A stretch of 64,000 nt of DNA from Pelosinus fermentans JBW45 (GTDB lineage Bacteria; Bacillota; Negativicutes; DSM-13327). The notes under the pieces were generated by a model that searched no databases, was not told the DNA's origin, and was given only the letters and a program-made list of their open reading frames with translations. The translations under genes and the position numbers were made by a program. Every line of letters begins with the position of its first letter. Within the stretch, counting starts at the first letter, position 1. Of this stretch, positions 9,274 through 19,968 are shown piece after piece. The DNA is taken from assembly GCF_000271665.2 (NCBI RefSeq), contig NZ_CP010978.1, positions 4,695,001 to 4,759,000 of the forward strand, written 5' to 3'.

Positions 9274-10149
9274 TCATGCAGGCAGCAATAATTCAATAAG
9301 CCGCTTTAAAATAGGAGATAGATACTTATTTCGGTGATAAATAACACTAAATTGTCTTTTAAAAGACACCCCTTCTATTTCTATGATAGCAAGTTCTCTT
9401 CGCTCTATTTCCTTTTGCACAGCCATCCATGATATAACGGAAACCCCCAGGCCAATTGACACAGCATTCTTTATACTTTCTGCATTATTATAAATGCCAA
9501 TAACATTCCAGTTTATTCCTCTTCCTGTCATCACCGATTCAAATAAATTTCGAGTACCGCTTCCTGCTTCACGTACAATAACATCAGCCTCTTCAAGCTC
9601 CGCTAACGTAATCTTTCCTCTTCTGCCAAAGGGGTGAGCAGGAGCGCTTACCAATACTAACTCATCTTCCATAAAAGGCATATGTAATATTCCAGAGGAT
9701 TGTACTTTACCTTCAACCAGTCCGATATCTAACTGATCCGCCAGCAGCATTTCTTCAATTACTGTCGTATTATTCACAGTGGATACAACTTTTACCTTAG
9801 GATTACTTTGCCTAAATTCTCTTATCACACTGGGTAAAATATAAGTTCCGACAGTAACACTGGCACCGATCCGTAAGATACCATTATCATGAATCTCCCG
9901 CATAGCCTCCTCTACTTCTTGGTTCAAATTGACGATATGCCGGGCATACGTTAATAACTTTTGACCTGCAGTGGTAATAAATAACCTGCGGCCCAACCTC
10001 TCAAACAATTTCACATTATAATGTTTCTCAAGTTCAAAGATTGCCTGGCTGACGGATGGCTGGGCTATATAAAGTTTTTTGGCTGCGGCAGTCATATTGC
10101 CTTCATCGCATACACATAAAAAAACGTACAAATGTCGTAATGTCATCAT
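9274..10149 (-). CDS. LysR-family transcriptional regulator (CysL/YeiE-like)
   Basis: 291 residues with an N-terminal winged helix (LRHLYVFLCVCDEGNMTAAAK, then QPSVSQAIFELE) and a LysR substrate-binding domain (about 90-290). The paired ATGs at the start favour the second (10146) by spacing from AAGAGG. It diverges from a YeiH-type exporter gene, an arrangement very common for LysR regulators of that family, so it most likely activates yeiH in response to a small effector. The 100-base divergent region is AT-rich and should hold its site. Confidence 0.87.
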   Translation of the reverse strand: MMTLRHLYVFLCVCDEGNMTAAAKKLYIAQPSVSQAIFELEKHYNVKLFERLGRRLFITTAGQKLLTYARHIVNLNQEVEEAMREIHDNGILRIGASVTVGTYILPSVIREFRQSNPKVKVVSTVNNTTVIEEMLLADQLDIGLVEGKVQSSGILHMPFMEDELVLVSAPAHPFGRRGKITLAELEEADVIVREAGSGTRNLFESVMTGRGINWNVIGIYNNAESIKNAVSIGLGVSVISWMAVQKEIERRELAIIEIEGVSFKRQFSVIYHRNKYLSPILKRLIELLLPA

Positions 10150-10252
10150 AATCCTCTTACTATAGGCATTTACCTATTATTTTAATTATATTATAGTATT
10201 TTACATATTGTTCTTCAACTGATAGTATCATGCTTATCGAGGAGGAATCAAT

Positions 10253-11248
10253 ATGATCAAAAATAATCGTTTTAGCACTATCATGCCAGGTGCTTTTATC
10301 GTTACTATGATAGCTATTCCAGCCTGGTTTTTGGGAATCGCAATCCCTTTGGTGGGAGGACCGATATTTGGAATTCTATTCGGTATAATACTTGCCTTTT
10401 TAAAAAGACCCGCATCTTTGAACTTTGGAATCTCCTTTACTGCCAAAAAAGTCTTACAGTATGCGATTATTTTACTTGGCTTTGAAATGAATTTGTTTCA
10501 TGTTTTTGCAGTCGGCAGCCAGTCTCTGCTTATTATGATTTCTACTATAAGTGCCGCACTGATTACGGCATGGCTGGTGGGGCGCTATTTACGACTTACG
10601 GGAAACGTGAATATTCTCATTGGTGTCGGAACAGCGATTTGCGGCGGGTCGGCAATTGCTGCAGCAGCTCCTGTCATTGCGGCAACCGATAAAGAAGTCG
10701 CCTATTCCATATCCACAATATTCTTATTTAACATCGCTGCAGTATTTATTTTCCCATTTCTCGGACACATCTTTAGAATGAATGATATGGGTTTTGGAAT
10801 GTGGGCAGGAACAGCCATCAATGATACGTCTTCTGTAGTAGCTGCCGGCTATTCGTATAGTCAAGCGGCTGGCAACTTTGCTACCATCGTAAAATTAACC
10901 CGGACGTTAATGATTGTACCCATAACAATCGCACTAGCTATACTTACTTCCAGAAAAGCTGAAAATACGGGTTCTTTCAGCTTTTCCAAAATATTTCCAT
11001 GGTTTATTTTTGGTTTTATATTTGCGTCTATTGTCAATACCATCGGATTTCTCCCTTCATCCCTTTGCCTGACCCTTGCCCAAATCGGAAAGTTTTTTAT
11101 CGTGATGGCCATGGTTGCGATTGGCTTGAACACCCATTTGAAACAACTTATCGGCAATGGTATAAAACCGATTTTTCTGGGATTATCCTGTTGGATTGCC
11201 GTAGCTATTGTATCTCTTGCAGTACAACATTATTTGCATATTTGGTAG
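10253..11248 (+). CDS. YeiH/UPF0324-family putative sulfate exporter
   Basis: 331 residues, about nine to ten membrane segments, with the family stretches VGTAICGGSAIAAAAPVI and AGTAINDTSSVVAAGYSYS. The family is annotated as putative sulfate exporters; the transport activity is known for few members. GAGGAGG precedes the ATG. The gene is divergent from the LysR regulator and ends at a bidirectional terminator shared with the hypD gene. Confidence 0.85.
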   Translation: MIKNNRFSTIMPGAFIVTMIAIPAWFLGIAIPLVGGPIFGILFGIILAFLKRPASLNFGISFTAKKVLQYAIILLGFEMNLFHVFAVGSQSLLIMISTISAALITAWLVGRYLRLTGNVNILIGVGTAICGGSAIAAAAPVIAATDKEVAYSISTIFLFNIAAVFIFPFLGHIFRMNDMGFGMWAGTAINDTSSVVAAGYSYSQAAGNFATIVKLTRTLMIVPITIALAILTSRKAENTGSFSFSKIFPWFIFGFIFASIVNTIGFLPSSLCLTLAQIGKFFIVMAMVAIGLNTHLKQLIGNGIKPIFLGLSCWIAVAIVSLAVQHYLHIW

Positions 11249-11395
11249 CAAACTTTTCTTGTCACTAGCGCTCGCCACAGTCATGAAATAAATCACAGGA
11301 GTGCCAGAAAAGACATCCGATGCCCTTTTAAAAGAAACTTTTCTTGATAATTTTTCCTGTTAAGATTTATGAAATTTGTGTTTTCCTTGTTAATA

Positions 11396-11441
11396 AAAAA
11401 GACTGTCTCTCACATTTTTGCATCTGAGAGACAGTCTTTTT
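11396..11441. terminator. Bidirectional intrinsic terminator between yeiH and hypD
   Basis: A 17-bp stem (11396-11412 with 11425-11441) has A runs on the left and T runs on the right, so it can stop transcription from both convergent genes. The hypD stop codon lies 2 bases beyond it. Confidence 0.92.
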
Positions 11442-11442
11442 T

Positions 11443-13818
11443 TCAATAGAATCCTTGTTCCGTTCGTTCTATGATTTCATCTTGCAGTTCTTTGCTTAAG
11501 TTATGGAAATGATCGCTATAGCCTGCTACACGTACAATTAAATCTTTATACTCTTCAGGGCGCTTTTGAGCATCCAATAATGTTTTCGAATCAATTACAT
11601 TAAATTGAATATGATGTCCGTCTAAATTAAAATAGGTGCGAACTAAGGATACCATATTTTCTAAACCTTGGTCACCAGTGACAACAGAAGGGGTAAATTT
11701 CTGGTTGAGCAAAGTTCCTCCCGTCTTGATGTGATCCATTTTGGAAGCGGATTTAATAACAGCAGTAGGTCCTTTTCTGTCGGCACCTTTCTCTGGGGAT
11801 ATTCCTTCGGACAAAGGTTTATAGGCTTTTCTGCCATTAGGACTTGCCCCCATCACCGATCCGAAATATACATGGCAGGTAGTAGGCAGCATATCAATAC
11901 CGTAAACCCCGCCCTTTCGGGTCTTTCGTCCCACAACTTCATTATGAAACGCATTAAATCCTTCTACCATAATATCATCAGCATAATCATCATCATTGCC
12001 GTATTTAGGAGTCCGATTTGCCACTAGGTTATGAATGGTATCATGACCTATAAAATCATCTTCCAAAGCCTTTAGCAGTTCTTTCATCGTAAAACGTTTC
12101 TGGTCAAAAACATTGTACTTAATTGCTGACAGACAATCTGTCAGCGTGCCGATGCCCACTCCTTGTATATAATTGGTATTATAAAGAGCTCCGCCTGCGT
12201 TATAATCCTTGCCGCTGGCAATGCACCCGCTGGTAATGATCGATAAGAAAGGCACAGGCATATGCTTTGCATACAAATGCTCAATAATGTGATTGCCTGT
12301 AACTTTCACATTGATAAAATAATGAAGCTGTTTTTTAAAGGCATCGAATATCTCTTCATAGGTCTTAAAATCCTCAGCAGAGCCAGTCTTTAGGCCCGGC
12401 TGCTTTTTCCCGATCGGATCAAAACCATTATTGAGAGTTAATTCCAATACTTTAGGCAGATTAAAATATCCTGTCAGGATGTAGGCCTCTTTGCCAAAAG
12501 CACCTGTTTCCACACAGCCGCTGGATCCACCCTGCCGCGCATCGACAATATTCTTGCCTGCTCTTAATAGTTCTTCCACGATCGCTTCTGTGTTATAAAA
12601 AGCCGGCTGTCCCCAACCCTTGCGAGATATTTCGCAGGCTTTCTTGATGAAATTATGAGGCGACTTCTTGCTAATCTGAACATTAGAACTAGGCTGCAAT
12701 AATCGCATCTCATCCATGGTTTCCAAGATTAAATAAGATACTTCATTGATACCATCTGACCCATCATCCTTCACACCGCCAGTGTTAAGATTGGCAAAAT
12801 CCGTATAGGTACTGCTCTCTTTTAATGTAATCCCGACTTTAGGAGGTGCAGGCTGATTGTTAAACTTTACCCATAAACATTGCAGCAACTCTTTTGCTTT
12901 TTCCCTCGTGAGAGTTCCATCCTCTATGCCTTTTTTATAAAAAGGATATAAATGCTGATCCAACCGCCCAGGGCTTAACGCATCCCAAGGATTGATTTCT
13001 GTTGTAACGCCAATGTGTACAAACCAATACATTTGAATCGCCTGAGAAAAGGTTTCCGGTTTATGAGCAGGTACAACTTGGCAATTTGCTGCAATTTCCA
13101 ACAAGTCTGTCTTTTTGTCCTCATCTGTCTCATTTTGGGCCATATCTTTAGCATATTGAGCGTAGCGCTTCCCATATGTCACAATAGCATCACAACATAG
13201 CGCCATAGCCTCTAACTGGCTTTTCTTCTCATAAGCCTGGGGATCTTCCAAGAAATCAAGAGCTTTTATTTGTTCTTGTATCTCAGCTTTAGAATCCAAA
13301 AAGCCTTTTGTATACATTTTGCCATCTGCTACTGTATGCCCAGGTCCCCTTTGTTCCATAAACTCTGTGAAAATACCACTTTCATAACAATCTAACCATT
13401 CCGCGGACATTTGCGCTAAGATATTCTTGCGCATGGATCGATTTTCCCAAAAAGGTATAATCTTTTCCCTCTGCAATTTTTTTGCTGCGTCATCAACCTT
13501 AAAGAATATTTTATCTCTTTGATCCATAACCTCAAGGTCTTCTTCTGTATGACAACAAAGTTCTGGAAAGCTAGGTGCATATTGAGGCTGTTCGCCTTTC
13601 TCGCCAACAATGAGTTCTCCTTCATTAATGCACAACGTTTTATTCTCCATAATGTGCTGAAAGGTAAGAGCTCGCAATATGGGCGTTTCCACCTTTCCTA
13701 AATGTTTTTCATAAGCCTCGGTAACCAGACGTGCTCTTTCAATGGACAAATGGGGCTCTACCATTAGACTCTGATTCCTAAGTTTTCGAATTCTTTCATT
13801 CATACCTCTTTGTTCCAC
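11443..13818 (-). CDS. hypD: trans-4-hydroxy-L-proline dehydratase (glycyl radical enzyme)
   Basis: 791-residue glycyl-radical enzyme. The active-site cysteine and base are in SGCVETGAFGKEAY (Cys435, Glu437), and the radical glycine is Gly766 in VRVAGYSDHF. Residues assigned to HypD substrate binding are all found one position later than in the Clostridioides numbering I recall: His161, Asp279, Ser335 and Phe341. This fits HypD better than pyruvate formate-lyase (which has a Cys-Cys pair) or choline/diol lyases (GCVEP). It dehydrates trans-4-hydroxyproline to pyrroline-5-carboxylate, which ProC then reduces to proline; no proC is in the window. The start is a GTG preceded by GGAGGG. The activase gene is 3 bases upstream. 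Confidence 0.93.
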   Translation of the reverse strand: MEQRGMNERIRKLRNQSLMVEPHLSIERARLVTEAYEKHLGKVETPILRALTFQHIMENKTLCINEGELIVGEKGEQPQYAPSFPELCCHTEEDLEVMDQRDKIFFKVDDAAKKLQREKIIPFWENRSMRKNILAQMSAEWLDCYESGIFTEFMEQRGPGHTVADGKMYTKGFLDSKAEIQEQIKALDFLEDPQAYEKKSQLEAMALCCDAIVTYGKRYAQYAKDMAQNETDEDKKTDLLEIAANCQVVPAHKPETFSQAIQMYWFVHIGVTTEINPWDALSPGRLDQHLYPFYKKGIEDGTLTREKAKELLQCLWVKFNNQPAPPKVGITLKESSTYTDFANLNTGGVKDDGSDGINEVSYLILETMDEMRLLQPSSNVQISKKSPHNFIKKACEISRKGWGQPAFYNTEAIVEELLRAGKNIVDARQGGSSGCVETGAFGKEAYILTGYFNLPKVLELTLNNGFDPIGKKQPGLKTGSAEDFKTYEEIFDAFKKQLHYFINVKVTGNHIIEHLYAKHMPVPFLSIITSGCIASGKDYNAGGALYNTNYIQGVGIGTLTDCLSAIKYNVFDQKRFTMKELLKALEDDFIGHDTIHNLVANRTPKYGNDDDYADDIMVEGFNAFHNEVVGRKTRKGGVYGIDMLPTTCHVYFGSVMGASPNGRKAYKPLSEGISPEKGADRKGPTAVIKSASKMDHIKTGGTLLNQKFTPSVVTGDQGLENMVSLVRTYFNLDGHHIQFNVIDSKTLLDAQKRPEEYKDLIVRVAGYSDHFHNLSKELQDEIIERTEQGFY

Positions 13819-13821
13819 AAT

Positions 13822-14718
13822 TTACCCTCCAATCTGCACTTTATAATTTGCTTGTTTAAACATGGACTGGATCTCTTCCAACCTCAAATCTGACGGTCTT
13901 TCTAATACTGGTAATGGACAATTAAGCTTTTTATACTTCCCCTGCCCCATATGGTGATAGGGTAATAAGTTGATGGAATGTATCTTAAGAGTGGCAATAA
14001 AGTCAATGATGTCCTGAATCTGTTCATTCTTGGTGTTGATTCCCTCAATAAGCGGCAGCCGTAATTGAATGACTGCATCATGATTAGACAACAGTCTTAA
14101 ATTCTCTAATATTAAAGAGTTGTCCCGCCCGGTGTAATGTTCGTGATCCCGAGAGTCCATCAGCTTAATATCATATAAGAACACATCAACATATTTCATA
14201 ATCCGCAGGAAATTTTCACTAGGCGCATAACCGCAAGTATCGATGACAACCGTGATGCCTTGTTCTTTACATGCCTTTACCAACGCCTCTACAAAGTCAA
14301 TTTGGATCATCACTTCGCCACCAGATAAGGTCACCCCACCACCTGATTGTTCATAAAAGGGTTTATCCTTATGAATTTCTTGCATTACATCTTGTACGGT
14401 GTATTCTTTTCCGGCTATTTCTCTGGCATTCTTACAGCAATAATCAATACACATTTCACAAGCATTACATTTTTCGGCATCATAAAACAGCTGATGATTA
14501 TTCTGCCAGGCAGCTTGCTGACTGCAATGCTTTTCACATTCCCCGCACCGAGTACAGCGATCTCTATTAATTAAGATTTCCGCTTTGTAACTTTGGCTTT
14601 CTGGATTATGGCACCACTGACAGGTAAGGGGACATCCTTTGAAGAATATGGTAGTGCGAATACCGGGACCATCATGTACAGAAAACTTTTGAATGTTAAA
14701 TAGTAGTGCTTTTTTCAT
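13822..14718 (-). CDS. hypE: Glycyl-radical enzyme activating protein for HypD (radical SAM)
   Basis: 298 residues. The radical SAM motif of glycyl-radical activases is GCPLTCQWCHNPES (Cys29, Cys33, Cys36). A two-cluster ferredoxin-like insert follows (CTRCGECEKHC and CNACEMCIDYC), as in most activases other than PFL-AE. GGGVTLSGGE marks the SAM-binding region. It should install the radical on Gly766 of HypD, encoded 3 bases downstream. The XRE/cupin regulator gene is 30 bases upstream on the same strand, so all three are probably one transcript. Confidence 0.92.
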   Translation of the reverse strand: MKKALLFNIQKFSVHDGPGIRTTIFFKGCPLTCQWCHNPESQSYKAEILINRDRCTRCGECEKHCSQQAAWQNNHQLFYDAEKCNACEMCIDYCCKNAREIAGKEYTVQDVMQEIHKDKPFYEQSGGGVTLSGGEVMIQIDFVEALVKACKEQGITVVIDTCGYAPSENFLRIMKYVDVFLYDIKLMDSRDHEHYTGRDNSLILENLRLLSNHDAVIQLRLPLIEGINTKNEQIQDIIDFIATLKIHSINLLPYHHMGQGKYKKLNCPLPVLERPSDLRLEEIQSMFKQANYKVQIGG

Positions 14719-14748
14719 TTACTCACCTCAAACCTCTAAAAATAGGCT

Positions 14749-15309
14749 TTACATTTTAAAAGGATTAGGAGAACTAACGACCAGCATCCTTACCATTTTA
14801 TTCGTATAATTCGCCCAATTATGAACTGTAGAGGAATTGTAATGGGCTGAATCTCCAGGGAATACCTCGATTTGTTCATTGTTGATAAAAAGAGTTAAGA
14901 TTCCCTCTAACACGTAAATAAACTCTTCTCCCTCATGAGCGTACTGGCTTATATCCTCCTCGCTATTGATTGGCAATAATTCTACTAATCGAGGCAGCAA
15001 GGTTTTATCAGGTGCACCATTCGTCAGGTGATAATGAATAAATCGAGAATTCACGACTTGAAATACTTCCTTCTCATAGCTTCGCAAAACATAACTTTCT
15101 TTTTTTGTGGGACTCGTAAAAAAATAGGTTAGATCAACCCCCAGAACCTGGGCAATTTTTTGCAGTGAGTCCGTTGCAATATTGGTCAGCCCTCGCTCTA
15201 GCTGAGATAAAAGACCCGTAGAAAGAGTGGTTCGCTCACTAACATCCTTTAACGTCATCTTTTTTTGAGTTCGTAATTCTTTTACTTTTTTCCCAATATC
15301 TTTATTCAT
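14749..15309 (-). CDS. XRE-family regulator with C-terminal cupin domain
   Basis: 186 residues: a helix-turn-helix of the XRE type (about 5-62, MTLKDVSERTTLSTGLLSQLER) and a cupin sensor (about 105-182, HEGEEFIYVLEGILTLF and FPGDSAHYNSSTVHNW). Such proteins often regulate amino acid or polyamine metabolism by binding a small ligand in the cupin. It precedes hypE-hypD on the same strand with short gaps, so it is probably their autoregulated repressor or activator. A 22-base palindrome at 15482-15503 is a candidate site. Confidence 0.85.
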   Translation of the reverse strand: MNKDIGKKVKELRTQKKMTLKDVSERTTLSTGLLSQLERGLTNIATDSLQKIAQVLGVDLTYFFTSPTKKESYVLRSYEKEVFQVVNSRFIHYHLTNGAPDKTLLPRLVELLPINSEEDISQYAHEGEEFIYVLEGILTLFINNEQIEVFPGDSAHYNSSTVHNWANYTNKMVRMLVVSSPNPFKM

Positions 15310-15481
15310 ATTTGTGCCTGCTCTTTCTTGTTTTTAAGTTTGTAAAAAAATAAGTATTCTTCTAAGAATACTATATAACAATAAATTCTATTTTTCAATT
15401 ATTTTTTCATTTAAATGAACTTTATTTTATGATTATGAATAAATTAAATAATTTCTAGCTTTTAGAAGATGTTATATTAAT

Positions 15482-15503
15482 ATAATTCATTTTAATGAAT
15501 TAT
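15482..15503. promoter_or_regulatory. 22-base palindrome, candidate operator
   Basis: ATAATTCATT and AATGAATTAT flank a TT centre, giving a perfect inverted repeat about 175 bases upstream of the XRE/cupin regulator. It could bind that regulator. AT-richness raises the chance of coincidence. Confidence 0.4.
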
Positions 15504-15537
15504 CGTAAAAACCTGCGCAATCTAAAAAAAACATTTT

Positions 15538-15582
15538 GAACCACAAAGACGCAAAGGACACAAAGGGTTTTATTTATATTTT
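15538..15582 (+). repeat. Dispersed intergenic repeat, left unit (copy A)
   Basis: Contains GAACCACAAAGACGCAAAGG followed by ACACAAAGGG and a T/A-rich tail. It matches five other copies in the window (24642, 32846, 35630, 37098 and 60889). No inverted right end is seen here. Confidence 0.85.
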
Positions 15583-15613
15583 CCACCTATAAAACTTATA
15601 ATTTTGATATAAA

Positions 15614-15646
15614 AAAAGATTTGAACTTTGACGGTTCAAATCTTTT
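15614..15646 (-). terminator. Intrinsic terminator of the histidine kinase gene
   Basis: AAAAGATTTGAAC and GTTCAAATCTTTT form a 13-bp stem; on the minus strand it is followed by a long T run. Confidence 0.88.
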
Positions 15647-15654
15647 CATTAATT

Positions 15655-17007
15655 TTATTTTTTATAAGGAAACTTAAGAGAAAACGTACTGCCTGCCGTA
15701 TTTGTTTGAATATCAATAAGTGCATTATGCCTGGCTGCAATCTGATAGCATACGGCAAGACCCAAGCCTGTTCCTTTCTCCTTTGTCGTAAAGAAGGGAG
15801 TGCCTAGTTTTTCCAAAATTTCCTTTGAAATTCCTTTACCTTCATCCGCAACCTGCAATACAATGTAATGCTCTTCCTTAAAGGTGCTAACAACAACTTT
15901 TCCCTTGTCATCCATGGCCTCAAATCCATTTTTCACCAGATTAATGAGTACTTTATGAATATCAATTTTATCTACTAACAGATCCGGTATCGGCTGCAGC
16001 ACAAATTCGATAGAATGTCCGATTTCACTGCCCATGGCTTCCATCAGAGGTCCTATATCTTCAACAATTTTATTTAGATTCTGCATAGCGGAACCATTTA
16101 CGCGATTTTTAGCAAGAGTAAGAAAATCGGTAATAATTTCATTTGCTCGATCCAGTTCACATATCATCATTGAAAACTGTTCTGCAAATCCACTAAAATT
16201 TGACTTTCTTTGCATATAGCGCAAATATCCTCGTACAGTTGTCATCGGATTGCGAATCTCATGACCGATACTAGCTGCTAACTGCCCCACGAGATTCAAA
16301 CAACTTAACCTTTCAATATGTTGCTTTAACTCAATGGTTTCTGAAATATCTACAACGGTTAGGAGGAGCATACTCTGTTCATTAAACATTAGGTATTTTA
16401 TATTTAATAGAATCATATTTGCATTTTGTGATTTCACATTGAATCTGCATTTATAGTCTTTTACACTTTGCTGCTGGAGTAAACTCTTTCGTATATGATG
16501 GTAATCCCTTGGAGAAATCATCTCTTTTAATGAATGTATACTCCACTTGAGAATGGTTTCGTGATCCTGTCCTGCCAATTTTACGAAATGATCATTTGCT
16601 GTAATAACCTTTCGCGTATCAACAGATATAAGCGCCATGGGGAAGGGGCCGGAAAGAAACAATTCCCTAAATGCTTTCTCCATTTGATCTGCTTTACTGC
16701 ACAACGTACTTTTATGAATTGGTAAATTATTTTTATATCTAGTAAGCTTAGCTTTTTTTATTGATATTCGCCTACATTTACGGGTTCTCTTCTCAAGCAA
16801 TCCCATCTTTTCTAAAACAGCAGAATCATGCTGATTTATATTGATGCATCTTAATGTAGGAACAAAGGTAATTACATTTGTTAACTTTCGAATGGTCGTA
16901 AATAGAGCACGAAGAGTGTTCTTACTACCTTTCACCTTTACAGGTTTTTTACATGGATTTTTTGCAAAGCAATCTATACCATTTTTTTCCTTAGCGAGAA
17001 CAGACAC
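15655..17007 (-). CDS. Orphan PAS-domain sensor histidine kinase
   Basis: 450 residues, no membrane segments. There is a basic, poorly conserved N-terminus (1-105), a PAS domain (about 108-225, PFPMALISVDTRKVITANDH), a dimerisation/phosphoacceptor helix with His249 in SIGHEIRNPMTT, and an ATPase domain with NLVKNGFEAM, DEGKGI and GTGLGLAVCYQI. The start is GTG after AGGGGGG. The architecture resembles sporulation-type kinases of Firmicutes that feed a phosphorelay (KinA/KinE type). No response regulator is adjacent, so its partner is elsewhere. Confidence 0.87.
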   Translation of the reverse strand: MSVLAKEKNGIDCFAKNPCKKPVKVKGSKNTLRALFTTIRKLTNVITFVPTLRCININQHDSAVLEKMGLLEKRTRKCRRISIKKAKLTRYKNNLPIHKSTLCSKADQMEKAFRELFLSGPFPMALISVDTRKVITANDHFVKLAGQDHETILKWSIHSLKEMISPRDYHHIRKSLLQQQSVKDYKCRFNVKSQNANMILLNIKYLMFNEQSMLLLTVVDISETIELKQHIERLSCLNLVGQLAASIGHEIRNPMTTVRGYLRYMQRKSNFSGFAEQFSMMICELDRANEIITDFLTLAKNRVNGSAMQNLNKIVEDIGPLMEAMGSEIGHSIEFVLQPIPDLLVDKIDIHKVLINLVKNGFEAMDDKGKVVVSTFKEEHYIVLQVADEGKGISKEILEKLGTPFFTTKEKGTGLGLAVCYQIAARHNALIDIQTNTAGSTFSLKFPYKK

Positions 17008-17384
17008 ACTTCGCCCCCCTTAATATAGCAACATTCAACTAAAAGAAGATGATTTAGCATTCTTTCCCACATATAAAAATCCTTATTAGTATTTTCTGAT
17101 AATTTCGCTGTTAAATGTTTAATTTCCTTCTAAGAATCTCCATCAAAAACTGACAAATATCTTGTTAATTAGCATAATCCTATTCTGCACTATGTAATCT
17201 CTAGGACAATTGTGCAACTCTACATTTTGTTGCTTCCTTTACGTTATTAAATTCTTTCCAGCGAGAAACAGGAGCGAAATACGACCTTACTTTAGAAATT
17301 CTTAGCATAAAAGGTTAAGGATTGCCTTATTTCTAGCAATTCTTAACCTTCAGCTTTCTGATTAGTTATACTACTTCATAAAAT
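17008..17384. other. Intergenic region between histidine kinase and metY
   Basis: 377 bases without a gene. The half next to the kinase should carry its minus-strand promoter. The part next to metY carries the metY terminator (17311-17350). No other repeat or conserved RNA was recognised. Confidence 0.6.
17311..17350 (-). terminator. Stem-loop terminator downstream of metY
   Basis: Arms of 15 bases (17311-17325 and 17336-17350) pair with one mismatch. On the minus strand the stem is followed by TTTTATG, so it probably ends the metY transcript. Confidence 0.75.
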
Positions 17385-18707
<1,323 letters not shown>

Positions 18708-18953
18708 TTATACAACAATTGATTAACCTGGTACAAGAGACCCAAAGGTCCATATACATCTTCTTAATTGCATTTCGTGCCTTGCCAATTAAAAAGAAAA
18801 AGACTAAAGAAAGCCCTCTTCAGGAATTTCTTCAGCCTTCAGTTTGTCTGATCAGCTATAATATTGCTTAAATAATATCATAGCTCTATATTCTCGTCAA
18901 TAGATGCCTGCTATTTATCAGGGCATGCTCATGAAAAATTCATAAATAATGAC

Positions 18954-19154
18954 TTATTCAGCAGGTACTCCCATGGCTTTTATTAAGTTGGCTTTGCTGG
19001 TATTGAAATCATACATCGATTGAATATAATTAGTTTTAGCCGTGGTCAAAGCTACTTGCGCATCAATAACATCAACATTTGTACCTACTCCAACACTATA
19101 GCGAACTTGCTGAATCTCTACAGGTGCTGCAAATCCACTCATTAGCGCTGCCAC
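18954..19154 (-). pseudogene. TolC-family outer membrane efflux protein, C-terminal remnant
   Basis: Only about 66 residues remain: VRYSVGVGTNVDVIDAQVAL and a following helix (NYIQSMYDFNTSKANLIKAM) are the last helical repeat of TolC-type channels, which are normally above 400 residues. The frame upstream meets a stop (TAG) within about 20 codons and shows no TolC sequence. It sits at the end of the efflux operon whose other parts (HlyD, two ATPases, permease) are intact. It is therefore a deletion remnant, and the pump must use another TolC. Confidence 0.8.
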
Positions 19155-19283
19155 TAGATGTTTTTTCCAATTAGGCTACTTAGTCATGGAAAAAAATCTC
19201 CCCCTTCATGAAATCTAAGTAGATGCAACAGGTTTTAGACTCTCATCTACACCTCAATGACCTCTTATCTTACTGGATTGATT

Positions 19284-19883
19284 CTATTTCTTTATACTGA
19301 TACCATTTAGATAAATCCTGATTGCTTGACTAATATATTCTTCGTCAGAGCACTCCGAAAAAACGATAAATTCCTTTATAACAGGTGTTGTAAGAAAGTA
19401 AAAATTCAGTATCCCTGCTAGGGATACTGCTGCATAGCTAAGATTTAGATCAGGAGCAAAATCTCCAGCAGCAACTCCTTTACACAAAGAGGAGTGAACA
19501 AATTGATAAAGTTGAGAAATATATTTTTTTATTATTTTTTCACCACAGGGTGTTGGATTCGCAAGTTCACTATTTACAAACCGAGCTAAAAAGGGATGTT
19601 TTCTATGAAGTTTTACGATGTTCTGGGCATATATAGTAAGAAGCTCAATGGCATTTAGATCGTTCATCGTCTCCACTGATTTTAGCAACTTATCTACGGG
19701 CGAAAAATTAGCTTCTAACGCCGCTTGATATAACCCTTCTTTACTTTTAAAATAATAAGAAATGGCAGAACTATTAATCTGAACAGCATCCGCTACTTCG
19801 CGGATTGAAACAGCTACATATCCTTTCTTCGCAAATAATGGAATGGCTGTTTCCATTATTTTATCTGCTGTACTATATTCCAT
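19284..19883 (-). CDS. TetR-family regulator of the efflux operon (CecR-like)
   Basis: 199 residues: a TetR helix-turn-helix (about 8-55, FAKKGYVAVSIREVADAVQI and AISYYFKSKEGLY) and an all-helical ligand domain. It is the gene downstream of the permease in an HlyD-ABC-ABC-permease run, the same set of components that E. coli CecR (YbiH) controls (ybhG, ybhF, ybhS, ybhR). It probably represses the operon. AAGGAG lies 10 bases before ATG. A 50-base palindrome upstream of the first gene (24076-24125) may be its target. Confidence 0.85.
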   Translation of the reverse strand: MEYSTADKIMETAIPLFAKKGYVAVSIREVADAVQINSSAISYYFKSKEGLYQAALEANFSPVDKLLKSVETMNDLNAIELLTIYAQNIVKLHRKHPFLARFVNSELANPTPCGEKIIKKYISQLYQFVHSSLCKGVAAGDFAPDLNLSYAAVSLAGILNFYFLTTPVIKEFIVFSECSDEEYISQAIRIYLNGISIKK

Positions 19884-19968
19884 GTTAAAGCAACTCCTTA
19901 ATTAACTGTTTATTGAGAGAGATTATTTCAGCTTTCTTTTCACATTTCTAACATCTTCAGGTATTCCA

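Larger units (their letters stand above)
15310..15654. other. Intergenic region upstream of the hyp operon
   Basis: 345 bases without a gene. It holds the presumed promoter of the XRE-hypE-hypD operon (very AT-rich), the palindrome at 15482-15503, one dispersed repeat copy at 15538 and the terminator of the histidine kinase gene at 15614-15646. No other structure was seen. Confidence 0.7.

Noticed and set aside
11443-13818. Annotation as pyruvate formate-lyase or choline/diol lyase
   Set aside because: The active site is GCVETG, not a Cys-Cys pair or GCVEP, and HypD-specific residues align at constant offset.
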